A stretch of 64,000 nt of DNA from Rhizobium hidalgonense (GCF_002914525.1 NZ_LODW01000082.1:1-64000), one strand, 5' to 3'; shown: positions 19,326 to 28,579, numbered from the stretch's first letter. Notes: generated by a model from the letters alone, not told the origin. Numbers and translations: made by a program.

Positions 19326-19350
19326 AAGGCCGGCGTCACGCCGGCCTTTT
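19326..19350 (+). terminator. rpmF terminator
   Basis: A 10-bp perfect stem (AAGGCCGGCG at 19326-19335 with its complement at 19339-19348) and a TCA loop are followed by TTTT, about 35 bases after the rpmF stop. Confidence 0.85.
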
Positions 19351-19436
19351 CATATTCAGCGATATAATATTTGCAACGACTTGCAGTGGGGCAATGCTTT
19401 GCGGCAGTATTCTTGCAGCCGCCAAGGAGATTGCCG

Positions 19437-19844
19437 ATGATAGCCGCAATGCCGCTGATGATTATTCCCTTCGTTCTCTACAATCTGGCGATGCTCGGCC
19501 TGATGGGCGATGGCGGTATTCCGGCGCTGCAGCATGATGTCATCGTATTGTCGATGATCTCAGGCGCGATCTGGAGCATGGCGCTCGGCGATCTTTTCAT
19601 CGTCATAGCGCTTGTCGTGCTGTTCTTCGAAATCCTGAAAGCGACCAGAACGGGTCCCGGCAACCTCATCAACCACATCTTGTCGATGCTGGTTTTCATC
19701 GCCTTCCTGGTCGAGTTTCTGCTCGTCCGGGATGCTGCGACGCAGGTCTTCTTCATTTTGATGACGATCGCTCTGATCGATGTGATCGGCGGCTTTGCCG
19801 TCTCGATCCGGAGCGCCGGGCGGGATGTCTCGATCGGATTATAG
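19437..19844 (+). CDS. small four-helix inner-membrane protein, unknown function
   Basis: The product is 135 aa with about four hydrophobic helices (IAAMPLMIIPFVLYNLAML; a GAIWSMALGDLFIVIALVVLFFEIL segment; the ILSMLVFIAFLVEFLL segment; a VFFILMTIALIDVIGGFAV segment). AAGGAG stands 8 bases before ATG 19437, fixing the start. I do not recognise a named family. It overlaps the 3' end of phaR on the other strand by 6 bases. Confidence 0.65.
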   Translation: MIAAMPLMIIPFVLYNLAMLGLMGDGGIPALQHDVIVLSMISGAIWSMALGDLFIVIALVVLFFEILKATRTGPGNLINHILSMLVFIAFLVEFLLVRDAATQVFFILMTIALIDVIGGFAVSIRSAGRDVSIGL

Positions 19845-20411
19845 GTTGTCGAGTTTATTCTGAAGGGCGCGAAGCTGTTCCTTCAGCTCATCGATATCCT
19901 TGGCCTCGGCCTTGCGGCTTTCCTTTGCAGGCGGCGTCATGAAGGGCGAGAACATCTGCATCGCCTGCTGAAACAGCTCGGTATTGCGGCGAACCTGGTC
20001 CTCGACCATCTGCATCGGCAGCTGCAGGTTCTTGCCGAGCGGTGTTTCGCCGAAGGCGCGGTTCACCTGCTCGCGCATCTGGGACTGCTGTTCGGTAAAG
20101 GCGCGCATCGAATGTTCGAGAAAGCTCGGCACGACCATCTGCATCTGGTCGCCGTAATAGGTGATGAGCTGACGCAGGAAGGAGATCGGGAGCAAAGTGT
20201 TGCCGGTCTTCGATTCCTGCTCGAAGATGATCTGGGTCAGCACCGAATGCGTGATGTCATCTCCGCTTTTTGCATCCTGGACGGTAAATTCTTCGCCCTT
20301 CTTCACCATCTCCGCCAGGTCTTCCAGCGTGACGTAGGTGCTGGTGCCTGTATTGTATAGCCGGCGATTGGCGTATTTCTTGATGACAATCTGACCCTCA
20401 TGCTTCGCCAT
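19839..20411 (-). CDS. phaR: polyhydroxyalkanoate synthesis repressor PhaR
   Basis: A DNA-binding regulator of PHB storage, 190 aa. The N-terminal PHB/PHA accumulation regulator DNA-binding domain (about 8-68, IVIKKYANRRLYNTGTSTYV) is followed by the PHB-binding domain and a coiled C-terminal tail (DIDELKEQLRALQNKL). In the family it represses phasin and PHB genes and is released by binding PHB granules. It is divergent from phaA-phaB with a 239-base intergenic region, so autoregulation and control of phaAB are likely. Confidence 0.93.
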   Translation of the reverse strand: MAKHEGQIVIKKYANRRLYNTGTSTYVTLEDLAEMVKKGEEFTVQDAKSGDDITHSVLTQIIFEQESKTGNTLLPISFLRQLITYYGDQMQMVVPSFLEHSMRAFTEQQSQMREQVNRAFGETPLGKNLQLPMQMVEDQVRRNTELFQQAMQMFSPFMTPPAKESRKAEAKDIDELKEQLRALQNKLDNL

Positions 20412-20650
20412 ATCAGTCTCCTGGACCCCCGTCTGAATTATGGATATTCCTCCACTTCAGACTGTAAACGCAAAAGAAGGCCGGTGACAATCTCTTTGTG
20501 CGATGCGGCAAACCTTTCACAGAGCAGATGAATCGGGCTTTCGCGGGCTCGTGCCGAAAAATGACGGCGGCCGGTCTTCGCGTTTGACTTGCGCTCCAAG
20601 CTTTGCCAGTTTCCTCTTATGTAAGTGAGACGAAAACGAGGAGCGTCCCC

Positions 20651-21832
20651 ATGAGCAATTCATCCATCGTCATCGCCAGCGCAGGTCGAACAGCCGTAGG
20701 CTCGTTCAACGGCGCATTCGCAACGGTCCCCGCCCATGAACTCGGCGCGGCCGTCATCAAGGGGGCGCTCGCTCGCGCCGGCGTCGATGCCGGCGAAGTG
20801 GATGAGGTGATCCTCGGCCAGGTGCTTGCTGCCGGCGAGGGCCAGAACCCGGCCCGCCAGGCGGCGATCAAGGCCGGTATTCCGAAGGAGGCGACCGCCT
20901 GGGGCGTCAACCAGCTCTGCGGTTCGGGTCTGCGTGCCGTCGCGCTCGGCATGCAGCAGATCGCGACTGGCGACGCCAAGATCATCGTTGCCGGCGGCCA
21001 GGAATCCATGTCGATGGCGCCGCATGCCGCGCATTTGCGCGGCGGCACCAAGATGGGCGATATGAAGATGGTCGACACGATGATCAAGGATGGCCTGACC
21101 GACGCCTTCCACGGTTATCACATGGGCGTCACCGCCGAGAACATCGCGCGCCAGTGGCAGCTTTCGCGCGACGACCAGGACCAGTTCGCCGTCGCCTCGC
21201 AGAACAAGGCTGAAGCGGCGCAGAAGGCCGGCCGGTTTGCCGACGAGATCATCCCTTACGTCATCCAGACGCGTAAGGGCGACGTTACCGTCGATGCCGA
21301 CGAATATATCCGCCACGGCGCCACGCTGGAGGCGATGGGCAAACTGCGCCCGGCCTTCGACAAGGAGGGCACGGTCACGGCCGCGAATGCATCCGGCCTC
21401 AATGACGGTGCGGCCGCAGCCGTGCTGATGAGTGAAGCCGAAGCCGTCCGCCGTGGCATCCAGCCGCTCGCCCGCATCGTCTCCTGGGCAACGGCGGGCG
21501 TCGATCCTTCGATCATGGGCACCGGCCCGATCCCGGCGTCGCGCAAGGCGCTGGAGAAGGCCGGCTGGACGGTCGGCGATCTTGATCTCGTCGAAGCCAA
21601 TGAAGCCTTTGCGGCGCAGGCCTGCGCCGTCACCAAGGATCTCGGCTGGGATCCATCGATCGTCAACGTCAACGGCGGGGCGATCGCCATCGGCCATCCG
21701 ATCGGCGCTTCCGGCGCGCGCGTTCTCAACACGCTGCTGTTCGAAATGAAGCGCCGCGGCGCCAAGAAGGGCCTGGCCACGCTGTGCATCGGCGGCGGCA
21801 TGGGTGTCGCCATGTGCTTCGAAGCACTTTAA
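20651..21832 (+). CDS. phaA: acetyl-CoA C-acetyltransferase (PHB beta-ketothiolase)
   Basis: Condenses two acetyl-CoA to acetoacetyl-CoA, the first step of PHB synthesis; 393 aa. The nucleophilic Cys is in [11 protein letters not shown] (about residue 89). The second active-site segments [12 protein letters not shown] and [11 protein letters not shown] are intact. ATG 20651 was chosen, with GAGG upstream; the frame is open from 20603 without a good start. phaB follows 65 bases later. Confidence 0.95.
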   Translation: MSNSSIVIASAGRTAVGSFNGAFATVPAHELGAAVIKGALARAGVDAGEVDEVILGQVLAAGEGQNPARQAAIKAGIPKEATAWGVNQLCGSGLRAVALGMQQIATGDAKIIVAGGQESMSMAPHAAHLRGGTKMGDMKMVDTMIKDGLTDAFHGYHMGVTAENIARQWQLSRDDQDQFAVASQNKAEAAQKAGRFADEIIPYVIQTRKGDVTVDADEYIRHGATLEAMGKLRPAFDKEGTVTAANASGLNDGAAAAVLMSEAEAVRRGIQPLARIVSWATAGVDPSIMGTGPIPASRKALEKAGWTVGDLDLVEANEAFAAQACAVTKDLGWDPSIVNVNGGAIAIGHPIGASGARVLNTLLFEMKRRGAKKGLATLCIGGGMGVAMCFEAL

Positions 21833-21897
21833 ACAGCATGCGATCCGTCATTGATTGAAATCCTGCCACGGCGGGCGAAAACAAAAGGGAGCGGAAC

Positions 21898-22623
21898 ATG
21901 AGCAGAGTGGCTTTGGTCACCGGGGGTACACGCGGCATCGGCGCGGCAATATCTGTGGCGTTGAAAAACGCCGGATATAGGGTTGCCGCCAATTATGCCG
22001 GCAACGACGAGAAGGCCAATGCCTTCCACGACGCCACCGGCATCGCGGTGTTCAAATGGGATGTTTCGGATTACGCTGCCTGCGGCGAGGGGATCGCCAA
22101 GATCGAAAGCGAGATCGGGCCGGTCGAAGTGCTGGTCAACAATGCCGGCATCACCCGCGACGCGATGTTCCACAAGATGACGCCGCAGCAGTGGCACGAG
22201 GTGATCAATACCAACCTCACCGGCCTGTTCAACATGACGCATCAGGTCTGGACCGGCATGCGCGACCGCAGTTTCGGCCGCATTGTCAATATCTCGTCGA
22301 TCAATGGCCAGAAGGGCCAGATGGGTCAGGCGAACTATTCGGCGGCCAAAGCGGGTGATCTCGGTTTCACCAAGGCGCTGGCCCAGGAAGGGGCAGCCAA
22401 GAACATCACCGTCAACGCCATCTGCCCCGGTTACATCGGAACCGAGATGGTGCTTGCCGTGCCGGAGAAGGTGCTGAACGAACGCATCATTCCGCAGATT
22501 CCCGTCGGCCGTCTCGGCGAGCCTGAGGAAATCGCGCGCTGCGTCACCTTCCTCGCCTCCGACGATGCCGGCTTCATCACCGGTTCGACGCTGACGGCCA
22601 ATGGCGGGCAGTTCTTCGTCTAG
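21898..22623 (+). CDS. phaB: acetoacetyl-CoA reductase
   Basis: An NADPH-dependent short-chain dehydrogenase reducing acetoacetyl-CoA to (R)-3-hydroxybutyryl-CoA for PHB; 241 aa. The TGGTRGIG cofactor loop, NNAG, the catalytic Ser in ISSINGQKGQ and YSAAK (Tyr, Lys) are all present. Position directly after phaA supports PhaB over fatty-acid FabG. Confidence 0.94.
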   Translation: MSRVALVTGGTRGIGAAISVALKNAGYRVAANYAGNDEKANAFHDATGIAVFKWDVSDYAACGEGIAKIESEIGPVEVLVNNAGITRDAMFHKMTPQQWHEVINTNLTGLFNMTHQVWTGMRDRSFGRIVNISSINGQKGQMGQANYSAAKAGDLGFTKALAQEGAAKNITVNAICPGYIGTEMVLAVPEKVLNERIIPQIPVGRLGEPEEIARCVTFLASDDAGFITGSTLTANGGQFFV

Positions 22624-22650
22624 TCCCGCAAGGCTCATGAATGAATTGCA

Positions 22651-22686
22651 GCAAGGGCGCGTCCGTTTGGACGCGTCCTTGCTTAT
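22651..22686 (+). terminator. phaAB operon terminator
   Basis: A 14-bp stem with one G-T pair (arms 22651-22664 and 22669-22682) and a GTTT loop are followed by TTA. Confidence 0.75.
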
Positions 22687-22719
22687 TCATGCGTCGGTCC
22701 ATGACGGAGTAGGCAGCAA

Positions 22720-22746
22720 GAAAAACGGGCGCCGAAGCGCCCGTTG
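22720..22746 (-). terminator. terminator of the glycine-zipper/DUF3309 genes
   Basis: Stem AACGGGCGC (22724-22732), loop CGAA, and complement (22737-22745). Read on the minus strand it ends in a run of T, placing it 25 bases after the lipoprotein stop. Confidence 0.8.
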
Positions 22747-22770
22747 GGAAGTCCGATATGCTTTTGCCGA

Positions 22771-23031
22771 TCAGTAGCGGCAACGGGCCTCGTAGCGGCG
22801 GCCGTAGCGGTCGCGATAGACGCAGTAGCCGCGGCGTTCGACCGACTGGCCGATGAGAGCGCCGGTCAGACCGCCGGCAACGGCGCCGACGGCGGCACCA
22901 CCCCAGCTGTTGGTGACGGCACCACCGATAACAGCACCGGTGCCGGCGCCGATCGCCGTGCCTTGCTCGGTCGCTGTGCAGGATGCCAGGGCGCCCACGA
23001 GCGCACCAATAAGAACAATCTTCTTCATCAT
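22771..23031 (-). CDS. small glycine-zipper lipoprotein
   Basis: An 86-aa product with a lipoprotein signal (lipobox LASC, Cys ~18). A glycine-zipper segment follows (GAGTGAVIGGAVTNSWGG, then AAVGAVAGGLTGALIG), and the C-terminus is Tyr/Arg-rich (YCVYRDRYGRRYEARCRY). Glycine-zipper lipoproteins sit in the outer membrane and are frequent in stress-induced envelope sets; no reaction is known. It lies 27 bases after the DUF3309 gene, probably in the same transcript. Confidence 0.75.
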   Translation of the reverse strand: MMKKIVLIGALVGALASCTATEQGTAIGAGTGAVIGGAVTNSWGGAAVGAVAGGLTGALIGQSVERRGYCVYRDRYGRRYEARCRY

Positions 23032-23058
23032 GTCGTAACTCCCCAGGTTTGTTGGCCT

Positions 23059-23214
23059 TTAGATGCGGCCCATGAGTACAAGGATAATGATAATCACGAG
23101 AACTAGCCCCAAACCGCCAGAAGGTCCATAGCCCCAGCCACGGCTATAACCCCAATTCGGCAAGGCTCCGATCAAGAGCAGAATGAGGATAACAAGAAGT
23201 ATTGTGCCAAGCAT
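23059..23214 (-). CDS. DUF3309-type 51-aa membrane miniprotein
   Basis: This frame is short but well supported. The ATG at 23214 has AAGGAAA 7 bases upstream. The product (MLGTILLVILILLLIGALPN, then WGYSRGWGYGPSGG, then a second hydrophobic helix LGLVLVIIIILVLMGRI) is the two-helix, WGYS-centred pattern I associate with DUF3309. It probably sits in the inner membrane; function unknown. It heads a two-gene transcript with the glycine-zipper lipoprotein. Confidence 0.75.
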   Translation of the reverse strand: MLGTILLVILILLLIGALPNWGYSRGWGYGPSGGLGLVLVIIIILVLMGRI

Positions 23215-23257
23215 GGTGTGTTTCCTTCATTTCATCGGCAATTTGAATGGACGAGAA

Positions 23258-23281
23258 ACACGCATTGGCGATTTTTGTTCC
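23258..23281 (-). promoter_or_regulatory. possible ECF (RpoE2/EcfG-type) promoter for the DUF3309 gene
   Basis: Read on the minus strand, GGAAC (23281-23277) is followed after 18 bases by TT, fitting the S. meliloti RpoE2 pattern GGAAC-N18/19-TT but with TGTT rather than CGTT. It lies about 45 bases before the start codon. It is weaker than the site at 29207. Confidence 0.35.
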
Positions 23282-23309
23282 CGGTTAAGCGTGGAAATGT
23301 GACGCGTCC

Positions 23310-23870
23310 GAACCCTGGCCCAATCCGAAACATGCTCGTATGGTAAAAAAATCGTTCAAATACAATATGTTGCGGTGAACAAAGCGAGAAGATCCCGATG
23401 TCGCCGATTCGTCAGCGATTCGTTCCGTTTTTGATCGGTGCGCCGCCAGCGACCATCCCGGCTTAACGGCATATGAATCCGGCTTCCGAAAGATTAATGC
23501 CGATGGGACAGGGCCGAACGGGGAGCCGGATCGGCGATCCGCATCTAGCACATGGACTGAATTTCGCCACCAGATATGGCCGTGAACGAAAGGCGAAAAC
23601 AATAGGGTCAGTGATTCGTCGCCGATTCGTTCCGGCTTTGGTCGAGAGGTTAATTTCGGGCGCAATTTTTGATTGTTCGCAGGCGGACGGAATCGCTGAT
23701 GGCGGCGACGAAAATGCCAAGCGGAGGGATTCCGGCGATTCAGCATCTAGTGGGGAAAAGTGATTCAAAATCAATACTTAGCCGTGAACAAAAACTGAAT
23801 CATCGGGAGTCAGCGATTCGTCTCTGATTCGTTCTCACGCTGTTCCGAATCGGTGACGCCGGCATTCCGA
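23310..23870. repeat. three imperfect tandem copies of a ~205-bp repeat
   Basis: Landmark GTGAAC recurs at 23375, 23582 and 23784. The double motif of two GATTCGT-type elements just after it recurs with the second GATTCGTTC at about 23417, 23624 and 23826. Spacing is thus 207 and 202 bases. Each unit also shares a GATcCGCATCTAG-like block about 70 bases before GTGAAC in the second and third copies. Translated on the minus strand, all three units give an ERI.DES.T....FVH peptide, but frames shift and stops interrupt. The rest of 23215-24009 shows no gene. Confidence 0.65.
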
Positions 23871-24009
23871 ATGACTCGCAAAGGTCGTAATCCCGGAAGC
23901 ATTTTGAAATCTGCCCTTGCGTTTGCGGCGGCGGCTGTCCATGTGTTCTCTGGCTTCCATTAGCGAAGCATTCTTTTCCTTGGGGCTGCCTGCCTCATTT
24001 GCATGGACC

Positions 24010-27000
24010 ATGACTCTGACTTCGCAGCCGATGATACTGAGCGGGCGCGGTGTGACCGCGGTGCTTGGGCCAACCAATACCGGTAAGACCCATTATGCGA
24101 TCGAGCGCATGGTCGCGCACGGGACCGGCGTGATCGGCCTGCCGCTCAGGCTGCTGGCGCGCGAGGTCTATACGCGGGTGGTGGAGAAGGTCGGCGCGCA
24201 GAATGTGGCGCTGGTCACCGGCGAGGAAAAGATTTCGCCGCCCAATGCGCGTTTTTCGGTCTGCACCGTCGAGGCGATGCCGCGTGAGACCAAGGCCGCT
24301 TTCGTCGCAATTGACGAGGTGCAGCTCGCCGGCGATCTCGAGCGCGGCCATATCTTCACCGACCGAATCCTGCATCTTCGCGGCCGCGAGGAAACGCTGC
24401 TGCTCGGTGCAGGGACGATGCAGCCGATCCTGCAGCAGCTCCTGCCCGGCATCACTGTCGTCGAGCGGCCGCGGCTTTCGCATCTTTTCTATGCCGGGCA
24501 GAAGAAGATCACCCGGCTGCCGCAGCGCTCGGCTATCGTCGCTTTCTCGGCCGATGAGGTTTATGCCATCGCCGAGCTCATCCGCCGGCAGCGCGGCGGC
24601 GCGGCTGTGGTGCTCGGCGCGCTCAGCCCGCGCACCCGCAATGCGCAGGTGGCGCTTTATCAGGCTGGCGACGTCGAATATCTGGTGGCGACCGATGCGA
24701 TCGGCATGGGCCTCAACCTCGATGTCGACCACGTCGCCTTCGCCCAGGATCGGAAATTCGACGGCTACCAGTTCCGCAATCTCAATCCGGGCGAACTCGG
24801 CCAGATCGCCGGGCGCGCCGGGCGGCACGTGCGTGACGGTACCTTCGGCGTCACCGGACAGGTTTCCCCCTTCGACGAGGAGCTGGTGCAGCGCATCGAG
24901 GGGCACGAATTCGACAACGTCAAGGTTTTGCAGTGGCGCACCACCGAGATGGACTTCTCATCGATCCCATCGCTGCGCGCCAGCCTCGAGGCGGGACCGC
25001 GCGTGCCGGGGCTGACGCGGGCGCTGCCTGCGGTCGACCAGCAGGCGCTGGAACAGCTTTCGCGTTATCCCGAGGTCATCCACCTTGCCGACAGGCCGGC
25101 CCGCGTCGAAAAACTCTGGGAGGCTTGCGCGCTTCCCGACTATCGGCGTATCACCCCGGCACAACATGCCGATCTTATCTCGACCCTCTTTTCCGATCTC
25201 GTCCGCTATGGCACGGTGAACGAGCAGTTTCTCGCGGAACAGGTTCACCGCTCCGATCGGACAGATGGGGAAATTGACACGCTTTCGGCGCGAATCGCGC
25301 AGATAAGAACCTGGACCTACGTTTCGAATCGTCCCGGCTGGCTGGCCGATCCGACACATTGGCAGGAAAAGACGCGGGAAATCGAAGATCGATTGTCCGA
25401 TGCGTTACATGAGAGGTTGACGAAACGCTTTGTTGATCGCAGGACATCTGTGCTCATGAAGCGCCTGAGAGAGAATGCGATGCTGGAAGCTGAAATCAGT
25501 GTGAATGGCGATGTCTTCGTTGAAGGACATCATGTAGGGCAATTGAGCGGATTCCGCTTCACGCCGGTGGCGGGAACGGACGGACCGGATGCCAAGGCGG
25601 TTCAGGCTGCGTCGCAGAAAGCGCTCGCGCTCGAATTCGAGGCCCGCGCGGCTCGCATCCATGCCGCCGGCAACAGCGACCTGGCGATCGGTTCGGATGG
25701 GTTGATCCGTTGGATCGGCGACCCGGTGGCGCGGCTTTCGGGCAGCGATCACATCATGCGTCCGCGCGTGATTCTGCTGGCCGACGAGCAGTTGACGGGC
25801 AATGCCCGCGATCATGTCGCCGCCCGTGTCGAACGCTTCGTCAATCATCATATCAGCACGGTGCTGAAGCCACTCGATGATCTTTCGCGCGCCGAGGACC
25901 TGCAGGGTCTCGCCAAGGGGCTGGCCTTCCAGCTCGTCGAGAATCTCGGTGTGCTGTTCCGCCGCGACGTGACCGAGGAAGTCAAGTCGCTCGACCAGGA
26001 GGCTCGCGCCTCGATGCGCCGCTACGGCGTGCGTTTCGGCGCTTATCATATTTTCGTTCCGGCCCTTCTGAAGCCGGCGCCGGCCGAGCTCATCACGCTG
26101 CTCTGGGCGCTGAAGAACGACGGTTTGGATAAGCCGGGCTACGGCGATCTGATTCCGGTGCTCGCCGCCGGCCGCACCTCCGTCGTCACCGATCCGAGCT
26201 ATGAGCGGATGTTCTACAAGCTCGCCGGCTTCCGTTTCCTCGGCAAGCGTGCCGTGCGCATCGACATCCTCGAACGGCTTGCCGATATCATCCGGCCGCT
26301 GCTGCAGTGGAAGCCCGGCCAGAACAATCGTCCGGAGGGCGCCTATGACGGCCGCCGCTTCACGACGACGACGGCGATGCTGTCGATCCTCGGAGCGACG
26401 CTCGAAGACATGGAAGAGATCCTCAAGGGTCTCGGCTATCGCGCCGATGCCGTGAAGGCGGAAGAGGCATCGGCACATCTTGCGACGCAGGATGCGGTTT
26501 CGGCGCCGGCTGCCGCTACGGAAACGCCTGCGGACGAGACAACCGAAAAGGCCGATCACGACGACGCCGACGGTGCAGCGGAAGAGACCGTCGAGCCAGC
26601 CACGACCGAGGCGGCTTCTGATGCCGTCGACACGGCTGTGACGGAAGCGGTGGAAACCCCCGCTTCGGCCGAAGCATCGGCTGTCCCGGAGGCTGCAACC
26701 GCTTCTGAGGAAACCGTGTCGGCATCTAGGGAAGCAGAGCCTGCTTCTGGGGAAGCCGGCGAGCCGGTGGAACCGAAGCCGGTTCTTCTGTGGCGCCTTG
26801 GCGGCCGCAACGACAATCAGCGCCAGGCGCGCGGCGGCCATGGCGAACGCCGTGGCGGCCAGGGCCAGGAGCGCGGTCAGAACCAGGAACGCGGCGACCG
26901 CAATCGCCGGCCGGGCGGCGGTGAAGGCGGCGAAGGCAATCGTGGCGGCGAAGGCCGCGACAATAATCGTCACAACCGCGGCAAGGACGGCGGCAATCGC

Positions 27001-27246
27001 GATGGCGGCCGGCCGCAGCAGGCAAGAGGCGACCGCAACAACCAGCCACGGGGCGATCAGCCGCGCGGTGACCGGCAGGACCGCGGCGATCGCAAGGATC
27101 GGGGTGAGCGCAACGATCGCAACAACAACCGTGGCGCTTCGCAGCCGCTGCGCTTCGAGGCCAAGCCACCGCGTAAGGAGAAGCCGATCGATCCGGATTC
27201 ACCTTTCGCCAAGCTCGCGGCTCTCAAGGAGCAGATGAAGAAGTAA
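24010..27246 (+). CDS. Suv3-like superfamily II RNA/DNA helicase with long charged tail
   Basis: A ~1078-aa ATP-dependent helicase of the mitochondrial Suv3/YpaA-like branch. Walker A is GPTNTGKTHYA (about 19-29), the DEAH-position motif is AIDEVQLAGD, and the C-terminal helicase motifs include ATDAIGMGLNLDVD and QIAGRAGRHVRDG. After about residue 810 comes an Ala/Glu-rich acidic segment, then from about 930 a low-complexity Gly/Arg/Asn/Asp-rich tail (REx-GDRN-type repeats), typical of RNA-binding disordered regions. ATG 24010 begins directly before the ATPase core; an upstream ATG (23941) is possible. It is followed 2 bases later by an S4-domain gene, suggesting an RNA-metabolism pair. Confidence 0.88.
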   Translation: MTLTSQPMILSGRGVTAVLGPTNTGKTHYAIERMVAHGTGVIGLPLRLLAREVYTRVVEKVGAQNVALVTGEEKISPPNARFSVCTVEAMPRETKAAFVAIDEVQLAGDLERGHIFTDRILHLRGREETLLLGAGTMQPILQQLLPGITVVERPRLSHLFYAGQKKITRLPQRSAIVAFSADEVYAIAELIRRQRGGAAVVLGALSPRTRNAQVALYQAGDVEYLVATDAIGMGLNLDVDHVAFAQDRKFDGYQFRNLNPGELGQIAGRAGRHVRDGTFGVTGQVSPFDEELVQRIEGHEFDNVKVLQWRTTEMDFSSIPSLRASLEAGPRVPGLTRALPAVDQQALEQLSRYPEVIHLADRPARVEKLWEACALPDYRRITPAQHADLISTLFSDLVRYGTVNEQFLAEQVHRSDRTDGEIDTLSARIAQIRTWTYVSNRPGWLADPTHWQEKTREIEDRLSDALHERLTKRFVDRRTSVLMKRLRENAMLEAEISVNGDVFVEGHHVGQLSGFRFTPVAGTDGPDAKAVQAASQKALALEFEARAARIHAAGNSDLAIGSDGLIRWIGDPVARLSGSDHIMRPRVILLADEQLTGNARDHVAARVERFVNHHISTVLKPLDDLSRAEDLQGLAKGLAFQLVENLGVLFRRDVTEEVKSLDQEARASMRRYGVRFGAYHIFVPALLKPAPAELITLLWALKNDGLDKPGYGDLIPVLAAGRTSVVTDPSYERMFYKLAGFRFLGKRAVRIDILERLADIIRPLLQWKPGQNNRPEGAYDGRRFTTTTAMLSILGATLEDMEEILKGLGYRADAVKAEEASAHLATQDAVSAPAAATETPADETTEKADHDDADGAAEETVEPATTEAASDAVDTAVTEAVETPASAEASAVPEAATASEETVSASREAEPASGEAGEPVEPKPVLLWRLGGRNDNQRQARGGHGERRGGQGQERGQNQERGDRNRRPGGGEGGEGNRGGEGRDNNRHNRGKDGGNRDGGRPQQARGDRNNQPRGDQPRGDRQDRGDRKDRGERNDRNNNRGASQPLRFEAKPPRKEKPIDPDSPFAKLAALKEQMKK

Positions 27247-27248
27247 TC

Positions 27249-27653
27249 ATGGGCGGGGAGACACAGCCGACAAGCGGTTCGCGCCAGCGCATCGACAAAT
27301 GGCTGTTCTTCGCGCGCATGGTGAAGTCGCGCTCGTTGGCGCAGAGCCATGTCCAATCGGGCCATGTGCGCATCAACGGCGAGCGCTGCAATCATCCGAG
27401 CCAGATGGTCAAGCCGGGCGACCGTATCGAGCTGACGCTGGAGCGGCGCGATGTCGTTCTCGTCATGCGCCTCGCCGGCGAGCGGCGGGGGCCTTATGAG
27501 GAGGCCCGCCTGCTCTACGAGGACCTGTCGCCGCCGCCCGATGAGGCAAAACGCCTCACCCCCTACGAGCAGGCGATCCGGGCGACCGGCACCGGCCGTC
27601 CGACGAAAAAGGAACGGCGCGCAATCGACAGGCTGATGTCGGACGAGGATTAG
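27249..27653 (+). CDS. S4-domain RNA-binding protein (HslR-like)
   Basis: A 134-aa protein with an N-terminal S4 RNA-binding domain (about 12-70: RIDKWLFFARMVKSRSLAQS...VRING...PGDRIEL), as in Hsp15/HslR, which recycles stalled 50S subunits carrying peptidyl-tRNA. The basic C-terminus (GRPTKKERRAIDRL) fits the family. It starts 2 bases after the helicase stop, so the two are translated from one mRNA. Confidence 0.85.
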   Translation: MGGETQPTSGSRQRIDKWLFFARMVKSRSLAQSHVQSGHVRINGERCNHPSQMVKPGDRIELTLERRDVVLVMRLAGERRGPYEEARLLYEDLSPPPDEAKRLTPYEQAIRATGTGRPTKKERRAIDRLMSDED

Positions 27654-27846
27654 AAAACTCTGCCCGCGCCGGCGGCTTTTGCAGATCGTTTATCCTTGAA
27701 ATCCGGCGTTAAAGCCGATACGTCACTGACAACCTGCCGGAAGCGTGCTTGCCTCCCAAGCCTGCCCACGCTTTTCCTCCGGCACGGGGATAGGCGCGAC
27801 GTTCCAGGTTGCCCGGCCCCATCTGCATGGAATCCTGGAGTTCTTC

Positions 27847-28185
27847 ATGACCTATGTCGTGACCGACAATTGCATCAAGTGCAAATACACCGATTGCGTG
27901 GAAGTCTGCCCCGTCGACTGTTTCTACGAAGGCGAGAATTTCCTCGTCATCCATCCCGACGAATGCATCGATTGCGGCGTCTGCGAGCCTGAATGTCCCG
28001 CCGAGGCGATCAAGCCCGATACCGAGCCGGGCCTCGACAAATGGCTGAAGATCAACACCGAATACGCCACCATCTGGCCGAACATCACGGTCAAGAAGGA
28101 CCCGTTGCCCGAGGCCAAGGAAATGGATGGCGAGACCGGAAAGTTCGAGAAATATTTCTCCGAGAAACCCGGTTCCGGCGATTGA
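27847..28185 (+). CDS. fdxA: 7Fe-8S ferredoxin FdxA
   Basis: A 112-aa ferredoxin with an N-terminal cluster-binding region: C..C....C...CP in [19 protein letters not shown] for the [3Fe-4S] plus part of the [4Fe-4S] site, and [12 protein letters not shown] for the second site. The C-terminal extension is the usual FdxA type (the [12 protein letters not shown] segment). It carries electrons in the cytosol; the partner is unknown. ATG 27847 matches the family N-terminus [10 protein letters not shown]. Confidence 0.95.
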   Translation: MTYVVTDNCIKCKYTDCVEVCPVDCFYEGENFLVIHPDECIDCGVCEPECPAEAIKPDTEPGLDKWLKINTEYATIWPNITVKKDPLPEAKEMDGETGKFEKYFSEKPGSGD

Positions 28186-28579
28186 GACGGCGGCCATATT
28201 CGGTCGCCGGATTCGGGAGGCCGCGGGGCGAAACGTTTTAAAAGCTGCGTGAGAAATATGGGTGACATGTGTTGCCCGCATGACTCAAGCGAAGCAAATT
28301 ATTGATTTCCTCATATTTTTATGATAGGTTTCGCGTACTGTTCCATTTGTGGCATGACGCATGCCCAAAACCATCACGAAAGCAAAACCAATCCGTACGC
28401 GGTTTCCGTGACATATCAACGCTTTGAGCGCCGGGTCCCAAGATCGTGCGCGAGAAGTTCTTTGCTTTTGCCCGATGGGACCAGAGTGAAGTCACCCGAC
28501 GGATACTACCGTCTCACCCGGGCCTGACTGACCCGGCTCCGGCCGCCGCCGGAAGCGTAACAGGGAGTTTTTGAATAGA
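28186..28579 (+). other. fdxA-carD intergenic region
   Basis: About 390 bases lie between fdxA and carD. An AT-rich stretch (28290-28335) probably holds the carD promoter. GC-rich inverted elements (28529-28556, CCGG-rich) precede the carD ribosome-binding site. A 68-codon frame at 28321-28527 has no ribosome-binding site and no recognisable similarity. Confidence 0.35.

Noticed and set aside
23285-23746. 153-aa minus-strand frame in the repeat region
   Set aside because: It spans two repeat units and shows internal similarity, but lacks a start signal and the third unit is in another frame with a stop; treated as a repeat instead.
25405-26973. 522-aa minus-strand frame opposite the helicase
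   Set aside because: It is antisense to a region with helicase motifs and low-complexity tail; the composition is a shadow effect.
28321-28527. 68-aa frame before carD
   Set aside because: No ribosome-binding site, atypical composition, and no recognisable family.
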